Part shown: piece by piece, positions 47,263-57,087 of the stretch
How the letters are laid out: every line of letters begins with the position of its first letter
Numbering within the stretch: the first letter of the stretch is position 1
Source: a bacterium 1XD42-76
Lineage (GTDB): Bacteria > Bacillota > Clostridia > Lachnospirales > Lachnospiraceae
Length of the DNA stretch: 64,000 bases
Assembly (NCBI GenBank): GCA_009917545.1
Contig: QZDW01000009.1
Location: 88,481 to 152,480, forward strand
Direction: 5' to 3'
Position numbers and translations under genes: made by a program
Notes under the pieces: generated by a model
Told to the model about the DNA's origin: nothing
Seen by the model: only the letters and a program-made list of their open reading frames with translations
The model's database searches: none

Positions 47263-48021
47263 ATGTGTTCTAAACAGATTGCCTACCATGACTGTAAGCA
47301 AAGCTATTACCACATACGGAAATTAAGTGACGAGCTGTGCAGCGAGCATAACCTTTCCGTCATTATCCCTGGTGGGGAGGGTGGTAAAAAATACAATGAG
47401 TGGCAGGCGGATAAGAACAGTACCGCATGGAAAACACAGATAAGAAAAGACATCAGCGCTGCCATAAAATCATCCTCTGCTTATGAAGAATTTCTACTTC
47501 TGATGCGAGCGAAAGGCTATGAGATAAAAGGCGAAACCTTTGGGGAATACGCCCTCAAATTTATCTCCTTCCGTCCACTCGGCAAAGACCGTTTTGTGCG
47601 TGGCAGCATCAAGTCACTCGGAAAGGAATACACGAATGAACGCATCAAAGAACGGATTGAATTAAAGCGGGAACGGAAAGCAGTTATCCCGAAAAGAGAT
47701 TGCACAGACAGGCGGTTGATTGATACCTCTGATGAGAAATTCCAGAACAGTCCGGGACTGCAAAGGTGGGCAGCGGTGGAGAATTTAAAGATTGCTTCAC
47801 AGGCATACAATGAGGCAGGTTCCATCGCGGAACTGGAACAAAAGATCGCCGCTGCTTCCGCCACCGGAAAGGAAGCAAAGCAGACCGTCCGCAAGCTGGA
47901 GAACCTGAACCAGTATTTAGGGCGCACAGAGCCGCCTAAAAAGGCACAGGAACAGCCAGACCGGGATAACAAAACCCTCCCGGTTGGAGATCTCCCTCAA
48001 AGTCATACACAGCATTTGTGA
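47263..48021 (+). pseudogene. relaxase/mobilisation protein, C-terminal fragment
   Basis: A 252-residue open frame begins immediately after the AraC stop. The part from SYYHIRKLSDELCSEHNLSV through YNEWQADKNSTAWKTQI and EFLLLMRAKGYEIKG fits the middle-to-C-terminal region of relaxases from gut Clostridia integrative elements. The catalytic N-terminus (Tyr and HUH motif) is absent, so it is a remnant. It indicates that this island was once mobile. Confidence 0.7.
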
Positions 48022-48354
48022 CGCGGACAGGATGTCCGACAGGCAGCGGCTTCTCGCAGGTTTCTGTTTGTGGGGGCTACGATTTCGCTATTCCTCCTTC
48101 TCGCCCACACCTCGCGGTGTAAATCTTGGGAGTCGCTATGGAGTTCGTCGGTAGCTACGCCTAAGTGGACTTTCAGTACAGAACACGGGAATGCCTGTCA
48201 TGCTAAAAAGGCTCCAAGGTTCAACACCTTAGAGCCAATCTCTTATCTTTTATTCTATTGTCTGCTATAATTCTGCATAAATCTTGTTTCATTTGGTGCA
48301 AAATTGGTACAACACCAAATTTCCATGTCTCTTTTTTCGGAAAAAGAGTATATC
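48022..48354. other. island right edge and lysS 3' region
   Basis: 333 bases without a gene. It contains the lysS terminator (48205-48236) and an 8-bp inverted repeat ATTTGGTG (48291-48298) with CACCAAAT (48313-48320) just past the lysS stop. The part at 48022-48200 is unassigned and resembles neither neighbour. The island-chromosome junction probably lies here. Confidence 0.45.
48205..48236 (-). terminator. terminator of the greA-lysS operon
   Basis: On the minus strand GGCTC...GAGCC (48232-48236 with 48210-48214) encloses an AAGGT/ACCTT stem and is followed by TTTTT. It lies about 120 bases past the lysS stop. Confidence 0.75.
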
Positions 48355-50271
48355 CTAATACAGCTTTGCTCCCGCCGGAATCCGGTCATCCACCATCAGA
48401 AGATTTAATCCTTCACAGCCATCTTCCTCATGTACAGCGGAAATCAGCATACCCTCAGAATCAATTCCCATCATCTTTCTCGGCGGCAAATTTACAATAG
48501 CGATGCAGGTCTTGCCAATCAGTTCTTCTGGCTGGTAATACTCGTGAATCCCGCTTAAAATCACGCGATCCTTACGTTCTCCGTCATCCATAGTAAACTT
48601 CAGAAGCTTCTTGGACTTGGGAACCGCCTCACAGGCTAAGATCTTCACCGCCCGGAAATCAGACTTTGCAAAGGTATCAAAATCCACCATTTCTTCAAAA
48701 ATCGGTTCGATCTTTACCTTAGAAAAGTCTATCTTTTCTGCTGCTTTTTCAGTCTTCTTGGAGCCTTCTGTACCACCGATGCTCTTCATTGTCGGGAACA
48801 ACAGCACATCCCTGATCGCCGGTGCATTCGTAAACAGCATCACCAGCCTGTCGATTCCATATCCGATTCCTCCGGTTGGCGGCATACCAATCTCCAGTGC
48901 ATTGAGGAAATCTTCGTCCGTATGGTTCGCCTCCTCATCCCCGGCTGCAAACGCCGCTTCCTGGGCCTTAAAACGCTCTCTCTGGTCGATGGGGTCATTT
49001 AACTCCGAATATGCATTGCACATCTCACGTGCATAAATATACAGTTCAAAACGCTCCACCAGCTCCGGCTTATCCGGCTTTCTCTTCGTCAGGGGAGATA
49101 CCTCCACCGGATGATCCATGATAAAGGTCGGCTGAATCAGATGCTCTTCCACGAACTCCTCAAAGAACAGGTTGATGATGTCTCCGCGGACATGCCTTGC
49201 CTCGTAATGCACGTCTTTTTCATCCGCCAGCTTCTTCGCCTCTTCTGTTGTCTTAATCTCCTCGAAGTCAATCCCCGTGTATTTTTTGATCGCGTCGATC
49301 ATAGTCAGCCGCTCAAAAGGCTTTCCGAGATCAATCATCGCGTCGGCATAGGGAATAGTTGTCGTGCCACAGATCTCTTCGGCAATGCGGCGGAACATGT
49401 TCTCCGTCAGGTCCATCATCCCATTATAGTCGGTGTATGCCTGATATAGCTCCATCAGAGTAAACTCCGGATTATGTCTTGTATCCAGACCTTCGTTACG
49501 GAACACACGGCCGATTTCATATACACGCTCCATCCCGCCCACAATCAGGCGCTTCAGGTAGAGCTCAAGGGAAATACGCAGCTTTACGTCCTCGTCCAGC
49601 GCATTATAATGTGTCTCAAAAGGCCTGGCCGCCGCGCCTCCTGCATTGGAGACCAGCATCGGAGTCTCCACTTCAAGGAATCCCAGTCCGTCGAGATATC
49701 TGCGGATACAGCTGATGATACGGGAACGCATGACAAAGGTCTTTCTCACGTCCTCGTTCATAATCAGATCCGTATATCTCTGCCGATAGCGGACATCCGT
49801 GTTTGTCAGCCCGTGATACTTCTCAGGGAGAATCTGAAGGCTCTTGGACAGAAGCACCATCGAATGGACATGAATGGAAATCTCTCCCATTTTCGTAGTG
49901 AACACGATTCCCTTCAAGCCCACGATATCTCCGATATCCATTTTCTTAAAGGCTTTGTAGGCATCCTCGCCCAGATCGTCTCTGGCGACATAGCACTGAA
50001 TATTTCCTTTCAAATCCTGAATATTACAAAATGAAGCCTTACCCATCACACGTTTGGACATCATACGTCCGGCAATGGAGACTTCCTTTCCTTCCAATTC
50101 CGCATAGTTTTCCTTAATATCCGTACTGTGCACGGTCACGTCGTATTTCGTGATCTTAAAAGGATCCATCCCGCCCGCCTGCAGCTCTGCCAGCTTTTCA
50201 CGGCGCACCTTTAACAGCTGATTCATATCCGGCTCCTGCCCGACAGTCGTCTGCTTTCCCTGTTCTGCCAC
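48355..50271 (-). CDS. lysS: lysyl-tRNA synthetase with C-terminal tRNA-binding domain
   Basis: The class II enzyme charges tRNA-Lys. An N-terminal OB fold (about 60-150) and the catalytic core (about 170-500: [47 protein letters not shown]) give a normal ~500-residue LysRS. A further ~110 residues (about 530-638) form a Trbp111/EMAP-II-type tRNA-binding domain ([36 protein letters not shown]), as seen on many MetRS. This probably raises tRNA affinity. It follows greA by 32 bases. Confidence 0.95.
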   Translation of the reverse strand: MAEQGKQTTVGQEPDMNQLLKVRREKLAELQAGGMDPFKITKYDVTVHSTDIKENYAELEGKEVSIAGRMMSKRVMGKASFCNIQDLKGNIQCYVARDDLGEDAYKAFKKMDIGDIVGLKGIVFTTKMGEISIHVHSMVLLSKSLQILPEKYHGLTNTDVRYRQRYTDLIMNEDVRKTFVMRSRIISCIRRYLDGLGFLEVETPMLVSNAGGAAARPFETHYNALDEDVKLRISLELYLKRLIVGGMERVYEIGRVFRNEGLDTRHNPEFTLMELYQAYTDYNGMMDLTENMFRRIAEEICGTTTIPYADAMIDLGKPFERLTMIDAIKKYTGIDFEEIKTTEEAKKLADEKDVHYEARHVRGDIINLFFEEFVEEHLIQPTFIMDHPVEVSPLTKRKPDKPELVERFELYIYAREMCNAYSELNDPIDQRERFKAQEAAFAAGDEEANHTDEDFLNALEIGMPPTGGIGYGIDRLVMLFTNAPAIRDVLLFPTMKSIGGTEGSKKTEKAAEKIDFSKVKIEPIFEEMVDFDTFAKSDFRAVKILACEAVPKSKKLLKFTMDDGERKDRVILSGIHEYYQPEELIGKTCIAIVNLPPRKMMGIDSEGMLISAVHEEDGCEGLNLLMVDDRIPAGAKLY

Positions 50272-50303
50272 TGTTTTCTCTCCTTTACCGTTTCCTGGAT
50301 GTT

Positions 50304-50786
50304 CTAATCCACTCTCTTAATGTCAAGAATCTTATACTGGATAATCCCGGCCTGTGTCTCCACATCTGCAATTTCGCCTACTTTTTTTCCAATCAAAGCG
50401 CGGCCTACGGGCGACTCATTGGAAATCTTATTCTGCAGGCTGTTCGCCTCAGTAGAGCCTACCAGTTTGAACTCCATTTCCTCCTCGAATTCCATATCAT
50501 ATACCTTAACCTGGCATCCCACGTTAATCCTGTCGAGATTTACCTCGTCCTCCACGACGACCTCGGCATTCTTTAAGAGCTTCTCAAGCTCCTCAATCCT
50601 TGCCTCAATATCCCGCTGCTCATCCTTCGCCGCATCGTATTCCGCGTTCTCCGACAAATCGCCCTGTTCTCTTGCCTCTTTAATCTTCTGTGCAATTTCT
50701 CTTCTGCGGTTTACCTTCAAATCCTGGAGTTCATCCTCGTATTTTTTCAGTCCTGCATAGGTCAAAATATGTTTCTTATCTGCCAT
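50304..50786 (-). CDS. greA: transcription elongation factor GreA
   Basis: This 160-residue factor stimulates transcript cleavage by backtracked RNA polymerase. The coiled coil (about 10-75) carries the acidic tip in [14 protein letters not shown], and the C-terminal FKBP-like domain has [14 protein letters not shown]. It is the first gene of the greA-lysS operon and has an unusually structured leader. Confidence 0.96.
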   Translation of the reverse strand: MADKKHILTYAGLKKYEDELQDLKVNRRREIAQKIKEAREQGDLSENAEYDAAKDEQRDIEARIEELEKLLKNAEVVVEDEVNLDRINVGCQVKVYDMEFEEEMEFKLVGSTEANSLQNKISNESPVGRALIGKKVGEIADVETQAGIIQYKILDIKRVD

Positions 50787-50844
50787 GATGCCTTACCTTT
50801 CTTTCATAAACCGGGATAACATCCCATTATCAATGATATGGTAC

Positions 50845-50911
50845 CGGGGTCAAAAGGCCATGTATGAAATGCTGCATACTTCATTGCCGCACCAACTCCC
50901 TCTTGACCCCG
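50845..50911 (-). promoter_or_regulatory. long-range hairpin in the greA leader
   Basis: CGGGGTCAA (50845-50853) pairs perfectly over 9 bp with TTGACCCCG (50903-50911), enclosing 49 bases that can form a smaller GTATG/CATAC stem. It begins about 20 bases after the expected transcription start and ends 59 bases before the greA start. No T-run follows. Confidence 0.5.
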
Positions 50912-50929
50912 AATCATTATATTCAAGGT

Positions 50930-50958
50930 ATTATAGCGTAATCCGGATACATTGTCAA
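50930..50958 (-). promoter_or_regulatory. consensus promoter of greA-lysS
   Basis: On the minus strand both boxes are perfect: TTGACA (50953-50958) and TATAAT (50930-50935), 17 bases apart. Confidence 0.9.
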
Positions 50959-51056
50959 GAAGCGGAAAAACCGTTCTTTTTCATCCGGAAAACCAAAATA
51001 CTGCCGGTCAGACTGTCTGAGCGATTATGCCAAAACAGTAACTGCCACTGCGTATC

Positions 51057-52196
51057 CTAAGCCTGAAGCATCATATCCAGACCTGTCATCGCCAGTACTT
51101 TGACAGCTGCCGTCAGCGCACGTCTCCCGGCTTCCCCTCCCGATGCCTCGGCGAAAGCTTCCGTATGGGTCCCAAGGCCCTCTCCGACTCCGATATAGAA
51201 CTGGGCTGCCGGAAGAAGATGGGTCACATTACCCACATCCGTCGAACCGATTCCCTGTGTCAGGTCACGCGGGATATGATGTTCCCCGATAAAGTCCATA
51301 TTCTTTTCCACAGACTCCACCAGACGCCGGTCATTGCGGACATCCTTAATCAGATAGCCGTCCTGCTTTATTTCAACCTCCACACCGGCACAGAGCGCAG
51401 CCCCTTTCGCGCAGCGGTCAATGATTTCTGCCACATGCTCCAGATATTCATGATCCAGATGGCGGATATTGAAACGGCAGACGGCCCGTTCCGGTACGAT
51501 ATTGACAACTGTACCGCCCTCTAAGACAATGCCGTGCACCCTCGTATAATCTTTAAAATGCAGCCTCTGGGCATCTACCGCATGGAACATCTGCATCACG
51601 CCGTTTAACGCGCTGGCGCCCATCCACGGACAGGCCGCCGTATGGGCCGGTTTTCCTTTAAAAGTGTATGTCTTATTGACTGCGGCAAACGAAATATCAT
51701 CTGCCATCGACATATCACTCGGATGCATGATAAGCGCCATGTCAACGCCATCGAAAATTCCTTCCTCCACCATTGTGATTTTCCCGCTGCCATTTTCCTC
51801 TGCCGGTGTTCCGAATACTTTAAGTGTCCCGCCGATCCCGTATTTTTCCATGATCTCTTTTAAAATAACGCCGGCCCCCGCGCCGCTCGTTCCGATCAGG
51901 TTGTGGCCGCAGGCGTGACCCAGCTCGGGCAATGCGTCGTATTCGCACAGGAAAGCAAAGGTCATACCCGGTCTGCCGCTCTGATACTCTGCCACAAACG
52001 CCGTCTCCAGAGAACCCGCGCCGCGCTGTACCGAAAAACCGTGCTTTTCCAAAAGCCCGCACAAAGCGTCCTGGGCATAGCGCTCCTTATAGGCCAGCTC
52101 CGGATGGACAAAAATCGCGGCCGATACTTCCTCAAATTCTTCTCTGTGAGCTCCGGCCAGAGCTTCCATCTCATGCTTTACTGCATTTACATCCAT
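51057..52196 (-). CDS. M20-family metal-dependent amidohydrolase
   Basis: This 379-residue member of the peptidase M20D/amidohydrolase group has ACGHNLIGTSGAG, GTPAEENGSGK, MHPSDMS and the lid domain FKGKPAHTAACPWMGASALN. The metal-binding Glu, His and Cys-type positions of the family are kept. It probably deacylates an N-acyl amino acid; the substrate is unknown. It is distinct from the AbgB-like gene at 26034-27419. Confidence 0.87.
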   Translation of the reverse strand: MDVNAVKHEMEALAGAHREEFEEVSAAIFVHPELAYKERYAQDALCGLLEKHGFSVQRGAGSLETAFVAEYQSGRPGMTFAFLCEYDALPELGHACGHNLIGTSGAGAGVILKEIMEKYGIGGTLKVFGTPAEENGSGKITMVEEGIFDGVDMALIMHPSDMSMADDISFAAVNKTYTFKGKPAHTAACPWMGASALNGVMQMFHAVDAQRLHFKDYTRVHGIVLEGGTVVNIVPERAVCRFNIRHLDHEYLEHVAEIIDRCAKGAALCAGVEVEIKQDGYLIKDVRNDRRLVESVEKNMDFIGEHHIPRDLTQGIGSTDVGNVTHLLPAAQFYIGVGEGLGTHTEAFAEASGGEAGRRALTAAVKVLAMTGLDMMLQA

Positions 52197-52542
52197 TCTA
52201 AGTTCCTCCTCTTTCTTATTTCTTAAATTGTATCCACTCTCAAATTCTTTCGTTTCTTACCCACCCTGATTTCTGATATTGGGGAGCGCATGAAGGTTTA
52301 CCATACTCTCCAGACGCCGACAGGCGGCATAAATTCAGGGATTCCAAATGCGCCGGAAACGCTTTCATTCATGGCGGCACGCTCTCTTTGGAGCGCATGA
52401 AGGTTTACTATTTTACTATCATTCTATCAGGAATCCAACAAAATTCAAGTGTACAGAGGCCCGCCGCAAAGATTTTATCAGGAAGCCCGCTGCCAAATGC
52501 CGGCCGGACCGCTTTTCTGCCGCTCTCCGAAAACGCTTCCTC
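52197..52542. repeat. intergenic repeat element A
   Basis: A 19-base direct repeat, GGAGCGCATGAAGGTTTAC, occurs at 52283-52301 and 52390-52408. The sequence between them (from about 52316: gccgacaggcgg, then ctttcattcatggcggc) is strongly similar to 63329-63421 at the right end. It is therefore a dispersed, probably mobile or REP-like element. The rest of the 346-base gap, between GH42 and the M20 gene, shows nothing else. Confidence 0.65.
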
Positions 52543-54495
52543 TTATCCGATCTCCTCTATCCGGCAGCCAAACGGCTCCAGCGTCACTTCACCGGCAGAA
52601 GCCGCCCTGGCATTGTGATTGATATACATCCGGACGCGCTGCGTGTGATCCCCGCGGACTGCCACCTCCACCCCGTCGTCAGAGGGGATCGTCTCGATCT
52701 GATGTTCCGCCAGAATCGTTCCCATCAGATTTGACGTGACTGTCTCATCAAGGGCACAGCCCAGATAATATACGGTACCGCTTCCCCACCGCTTTCTTGT
52801 CACGGCGGCGTACTGAGTATAGAACTCGTCTCCATAGCGGTAGAGCACCTCGGCATCCTCTGTTTCCAGCATATCCCGGAAAATACCGCCTTGGCCGTTT
52901 TGGCCCTCAAACTCTCCCTGGCCTGTGACCGGGAAGGCATAAATCTCCTGTAAGCTTTCGGTCTCTGCCACAGACACTCCGGCAAGCTCCTGGTAGCCCA
53001 CCGGCACGGTCTCTCCAAAAGGCAGGTTATTGTCTGTATCCTTGACTGCATTCCGGTAAGTCAGCACCAGTGTACCTCCAGAGGAGACAAACTCCTTCAC
53101 ACGCTTCTGAAATTCCGGCCTGGCGATTATCATCTGCGGCAGCAGTACGATTTGATACCCGGAGAGACCAGCCGATGCCGGAATCACGTCCACCGGCACA
53201 TTCCTGTCATAGAATGCCTTATAAAGCTTCTTCATCTCACCCTGGCAGTCTAAGAGAATACTCTGGCGCTGGATGCGGAAGGAAGCCAGCGAATCGTAAT
53301 CATAGACAATCGCCACATGACTTTTGAGCGGCGCTTCCATTGCCGCCTGATATTTCCTGATATCGTGAAAAAAGCTCTGCACCTCATAAAACTTTCGCCG
53401 TTTCACATTATCTGCATCCAGAATGCCGTAACAGAACTGCTCTGCGCCCTTTCTGCCGCCGCGGAAGCGGAAATACATCACAGACTCACAGCCGTGAGCC
53501 ATCCCCTGGTATGACCACATTTTAGCCTGATTCGGCCTCGGAAGAAATCCCGTCACATCATGCCCCTGCGCCCCCATGATAGCCTCGGTAATCCAGAAAT
53601 TCTGCCTCCTAAGCCCCCGGATATAATCCAGCCCGAAAGCTGTCTCATGAGGTGCAAGCGGCTCCTTCTGCCCGCCCCAGACCGGGTAATTATTGTAAGC
53701 TGCCACGTCCAGATTCCCCGCCACCTCCGAATAATCGACATGCTTATCAAGCCCACCGCCCGGAAAGTCATGCAGAATCACGGCTCCCGGGACAATTTCC
53801 CGAATCAGCCGGATCTGGAAATTGGCGAAATCCACAATACTCTTACTGCAGAAACGCTCCCAGTCCAGGCGGAGCGCCGGATTGTGCGTGGTAATCGTCT
53901 CTGTGGGCAGAGGAATCTCCTCAAAGCAGTTATACTCCTGAGACCAGAAGGCAGTGCCGTAGGCTTCATTTAGCCGGTCAATGCTGCCCTCAAATTTCTC
54001 CTTTAAAAAGCCCTGAAAAGCTCTGTGGCACTGCGGGCAGTAGCAGACATCACTTCCCTCATGGCCGAGCTCGTTGTCGATCTGCCAGGCTGCCACCTGT
54101 TCCTCATCCCGGTAGTGTTCTGCCATTGCACGGATGATCCGTCCGGAATATTCGTACATCACCGGACTGTTGAAGCAGTACACATGGCGGCCTCCAAAAG
54201 CCCGCTTCTTCCCGCTCTCGAACCAGGCAAGGATATCAGGATGCTTATGGGCCAGCCAGGCCGGAATCGCAGCCGTGGGAGTGCCCAGAATCACCTTGAG
54301 CCCTCTTTTTTTGGCTTCTGCTATCACCCGGTCAAAAAAAGAAAAGTCATATTGCCCTTCTGCCCTTTCCATTAAATGCCAGGAAAATTCCGCAATGCGT
54401 ATCACATTACAGCCCATTTCCAGCATGATATCCATATCGGACTCCATAAGAGCCGAATCCCACTGCTCAGGATAATAATCCACGCCTAATAACAT
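52543..54495 (-). CDS. GH42 family beta-galactosidase
   Basis: The 650-residue enzyme has a TIM-barrel catalytic domain (about 1-380), a trimerisation domain (about 380-585) and a small C-terminal beta domain. Proposed catalytic residues are Glu142 in DNELGHEG (acid/base) and Glu304 in ITEAIMG (nucleophile). Cys107, Cys151, Cys153 and Cys156 match the zinc site of GH42 enzymes. It has no signal peptide, so it acts on imported galactosides. It is divergent from citXG. Confidence 0.93.
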   Translation of the reverse strand: MLLGVDYYPEQWDSALMESDMDIMLEMGCNVIRIAEFSWHLMERAEGQYDFSFFDRVIAEAKKRGLKVILGTPTAAIPAWLAHKHPDILAWFESGKKRAFGGRHVYCFNSPVMYEYSGRIIRAMAEHYRDEEQVAAWQIDNELGHEGSDVCYCPQCHRAFQGFLKEKFEGSIDRLNEAYGTAFWSQEYNCFEEIPLPTETITTHNPALRLDWERFCSKSIVDFANFQIRLIREIVPGAVILHDFPGGGLDKHVDYSEVAGNLDVAAYNNYPVWGGQKEPLAPHETAFGLDYIRGLRRQNFWITEAIMGAQGHDVTGFLPRPNQAKMWSYQGMAHGCESVMYFRFRGGRKGAEQFCYGILDADNVKRRKFYEVQSFFHDIRKYQAAMEAPLKSHVAIVYDYDSLASFRIQRQSILLDCQGEMKKLYKAFYDRNVPVDVIPASAGLSGYQIVLLPQMIIARPEFQKRVKEFVSSGGTLVLTYRNAVKDTDNNLPFGETVPVGYQELAGVSVAETESLQEIYAFPVTGQGEFEGQNGQGGIFRDMLETEDAEVLYRYGDEFYTQYAAVTRKRWGSGTVYYLGCALDETVTSNLMGTILAEHQIETIPSDDGVEVAVRGDHTQRVRMYINHNARAASAGEVTLEPFGCRIEEIG

Positions 54496-54525
54496 CGCGC
54501 CGTTTCTCCTTTTCTCGTTTTTTAC

Positions 54526-54598
54526 TTTTCAAACCTTACATTTTATTGTATGATAAGACGTTGGGGGCAAACGGTATCTTGCCCCCATGATATCATAC
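54526..54598 (+). promoter_or_regulatory. citXG promoter and nested palindrome
   Basis: A -35-like TTTTCA (54526-54531) and a -10-like TATGAT (54549-54554) are 17 bases apart. Overlapping them is a nested inverted repeat: outer GTATGATA (54548-54555) with TATCATAC (54591-54598), inner GGGGGCAA (54563-54570) with TTGCCCCC (54579-54586). It ends just before the Shine-Dalgarno sequence. It may be an operator or a 5' RNA hairpin. Confidence 0.5.
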
Positions 54599-54612
54599 TA
54601 GGAGGGAACCAC

Positions 54613-55968
54613 ATGGAACAGCAGGTAACACTGCCCGACATGCTTGATGCGAGAGAACGCCGTGCTTTCCGGCAGCAAGAGCTGCTCGCCGCCTACCAGA
54701 CACCGCTTGTCTGTTTCACCATGAACATCGCAGGGCCGGTCAAAAACAATGCTCTGATCCGCAGAGGCTTCCATCTGGGAAAACGGTATCTGCGTGAACG
54801 GATGGACGCGCTTAAGATCCGGCCCGTATATTTTGAGGAGATGGAAGCACATACGGGAAACGAGGCCTGTTATCTCATTGACCTTCCCCCTCTGGCCTTA
54901 AAAAGCCTCACTTCGGATATCGAGGATGAGTCCCTGGCCGGCCGCCTGTTTGATCTGGACGTCCTTCGGCCGGACGGCACAAAAATTGACCGCACAGAGC
55001 TGGGACTCCCCCCGCGCCGCTGCCTGATCTGCGGCGGCCCGGCTAAAGAATGCGCCCGCAGCCGCACCCATACAGTGGAAGAATTACAGGATAAAACGAC
55101 CCGCATCTTGAAACAGGCTCTGGCTGAAGCAGATGCCAGGGATGTTGCCAGACTCGCCTGCCGGGCGCTTCTCTATGAGGTCGGCACCACACCGAAGCCA
55201 GGTCTTGTGGACCGTTTCAACAGTGGAAGCCATACGGATATGGACTTTTTCACTTTTATGGACAGCGCCAGCGCCCTGTGGCCTTATTTTGAGACCTGTA
55301 CTCGGATCGGGCGGGAAACGGCCGCTGCCCCGCCTCCTGATACCTTCCTTGCCCTTCGTCAGGCCGGAAGAAAGGCCGAAGCCGACATGCTCGCCGCCAC
55401 CAGAGGCGTCAACACACATAAAGGCGCCATTTTCTCTATGGGAATTGTCTGCGCCGCTTTAGGGCGTCTGGAACGGGAATGCTGGACAAATACAAACGAT
55501 GTTCTCGATCTGTGTGCCGCCATGACGAAAGGGCTCACATCATCTGACTTTGCCGGGCTTACTGAGGAAACGGCATGCACTACCGGAGAGAAGCTGTATT
55601 TACAGTACGGCATCCGGGGCGTCCGCGGGCAGATGGAGGACGGCCTGCCTGCTGTGCGCAAGGTCGGCCTGCCGGTCTTAAAGGAAGGAATCGCACGCGG
55701 CTTAAGCCTTAACGACGCAGGCTGTGCAGCGCTTCTGGCTATCATCGTACACTCTGCAGACACCAACATGATCGCCAGAAGCGATCCGGACACATATCAG
55801 GAAACATCAGCCAGGCTTCAGGCCCTGCTGGCCCGCACACCGTATCCGGACCGGCAGGCATTAGAGAAACTCGACACTGCATTTATACAGGCCAATCTCT
55901 CCCCCGGCGGCAGCGCTGATCTGCTGGCAATCTGTTATCTGCTTTATTTTCTGGAACATGAGGTGTGA
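54613..55968 (+). CDS. citXG: bifunctional CitX-CitG (citrate lyase prosthetic-group synthesis and transfer)
   Basis: The N-terminal ~170 residues are CitX, apo-citrate-lyase phosphoribosyl-dephospho-CoA transferase, with AGRLFDLDVLRPDG and the RRCLICGGPAKECARSR ending. The remaining ~280 are CitG, which makes triphosphoribosyl-dephospho-CoA from ATP and dephospho-CoA (YEVGTTPKPGLVDRFNSG, GVNTHKGAIFS). Natural CitXG fusions are known. AGGAGGG sets the start at 54613. The stop overlaps the citC start region, so the two are coupled. Citrate lyase subunits (citD, citE, citF) are not in the window. Confidence 0.9.
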   Translation: MEQQVTLPDMLDARERRAFRQQELLAAYQTPLVCFTMNIAGPVKNNALIRRGFHLGKRYLRERMDALKIRPVYFEEMEAHTGNEACYLIDLPPLALKSLTSDIEDESLAGRLFDLDVLRPDGTKIDRTELGLPPRRCLICGGPAKECARSRTHTVEELQDKTTRILKQALAEADARDVARLACRALLYEVGTTPKPGLVDRFNSGSHTDMDFFTFMDSASALWPYFETCTRIGRETAAAPPPDTFLALRQAGRKAEADMLAATRGVNTHKGAIFSMGIVCAALGRLERECWTNTNDVLDLCAAMTKGLTSSDFAGLTEETACTTGEKLYLQYGIRGVRGQMEDGLPAVRKVGLPVLKEGIARGLSLNDAGCAALLAIIVHSADTNMIARSDPDTYQETSARLQALLARTPYPDRQALEKLDTAFIQANLSPGGSADLLAICYLLYFLEHEV

Positions 55969-55970
55969 TG

Positions 55971-57014
55971 ATGTCAGACTATACAATTTCCCAAATCTAT
56001 CCTTCCGATCGTCGCGCTCTGGCGCAGGTCGATTCCCTGCTTTCCGAAGAAGGGCTTAAAAGGGATGCCAATTTAGATTATACATGTGCGATGTATGACA
56101 GGGATTACCATGTGATTGCTACCGGAAGCTGCTTCGGCAATACTCTGCGTTGTTTTGCCGTCAGCCGCAGTCATCAGGGCGAGGGGCTTTTAAATGAAAT
56201 CCTCACCCATCTCGTGGAAATGCAGTATGGCCGCGGCAATCTCTCTCTTTTCCTCTATACGAAAATCAGCTCTGCCAGATTTTTTGGGGATCTCGGCTTT
56301 TACGAGATTGCCCGCGTGGACGATACCCTCGTTTTTATGGAAAACCGCATGCATGGCTTTGATGACTATCTTTCACAGCTTTCTCAAAAAAAGCGGGAGG
56401 GGATATCCGGAGCACTGGTTATGAATGCCAACCCGTTCACCCTCGGACATCAGTATCTTGTGGAAAAGGCAGCCGCTGAATGCGATACCCTGCATCTTTT
56501 TATTGTCAGCGAGGATGCAAGCCTTGTTCCGTTTTCCGTCAGGAAACAGCTTGTACTGGCTGGTGTCGCCCACCTTCCCAATGTAGTCTGCCATGACAGC
56601 GGCCCGTACATCATCAGTAATGCCACTTTTCCCAGCTATTTCCTGAAGGATGAGGCCTCAGTCATTGAGAGCCAGGCCAGGCTTGATCTGGCTGTCTTTG
56701 CCAGGATTGCTGCTGCCCTGTCGGTCACGCGCCGCTATGCAGGGGAGGAACCGGCCAGCCAGGTAACTGGTATTTATAATCAGGTCATGGCCGCCAGGCT
56801 TATGTCTCTGGGAATTGAGTGTACGCTTCTGCCCAGAAAACAGGCAGACGGACAGCCAATCAGTGCCTCCGCCGTGCGGCAGCATTTAAAACACGGCGAT
56901 CTTAATGCATTAAAAGCCCTGGTTCCGGCCTCCACACTCGAATTTTTCCAAAGCTCCGGGGCGGCCCCCATCCTCGAGCGCATCGCAAAGGCAGAGCAGG
57001 TCATCCACTACTGA
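55971..57014 (+). CDS. citC: citrate lyase ligase (acetyl-CoA-independent acetylation)
   Basis: The enzyme acetylates the citrate lyase acyl-carrier thiol. The first ~130 residues form a GNAT-like domain (SRSHQGEGLLNEILTHLV), and the rest is a nucleotidyltransferase domain with NANPFTLGHQYLVEKAA and the ISASAVRQ motif. Two in-frame starts adjoin; the ATG at 55971 has GAGGTG 5 bases upstream and partly overlaps the citXG stop. Confidence 0.9.
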   Translation: MSDYTISQIYPSDRRALAQVDSLLSEEGLKRDANLDYTCAMYDRDYHVIATGSCFGNTLRCFAVSRSHQGEGLLNEILTHLVEMQYGRGNLSLFLYTKISSARFFGDLGFYEIARVDDTLVFMENRMHGFDDYLSQLSQKKREGISGALVMNANPFTLGHQYLVEKAAAECDTLHLFIVSEDASLVPFSVRKQLVLAGVAHLPNVVCHDSGPYIISNATFPSYFLKDEASVIESQARLDLAVFARIAAALSVTRRYAGEEPASQVTGIYNQVMAARLMSLGIECTLLPRKQADGQPISASAVRQHLKHGDLNALKALVPASTLEFFQSSGAAPILERIAKAEQVIHY

Positions 57015-57048
57015 CCGAACAAACCGCATCAGGGGCTCAAAAGCCACA

Positions 57049-57073
57049 GGGGCGGAACGCATCGCTCCACCCC
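57049..57073. terminator. possible bidirectional terminator between citC and the DUF262 gene
   Basis: GGGG-c-GGA (57049-57056) pairs with TCC-a-CCCC (57066-57073) between two convergent genes. There is no clear T-run in either direction, so the call is weak. Confidence 0.35.
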
Positions 57074-57087
57074 GGCATCTCCTTGAT

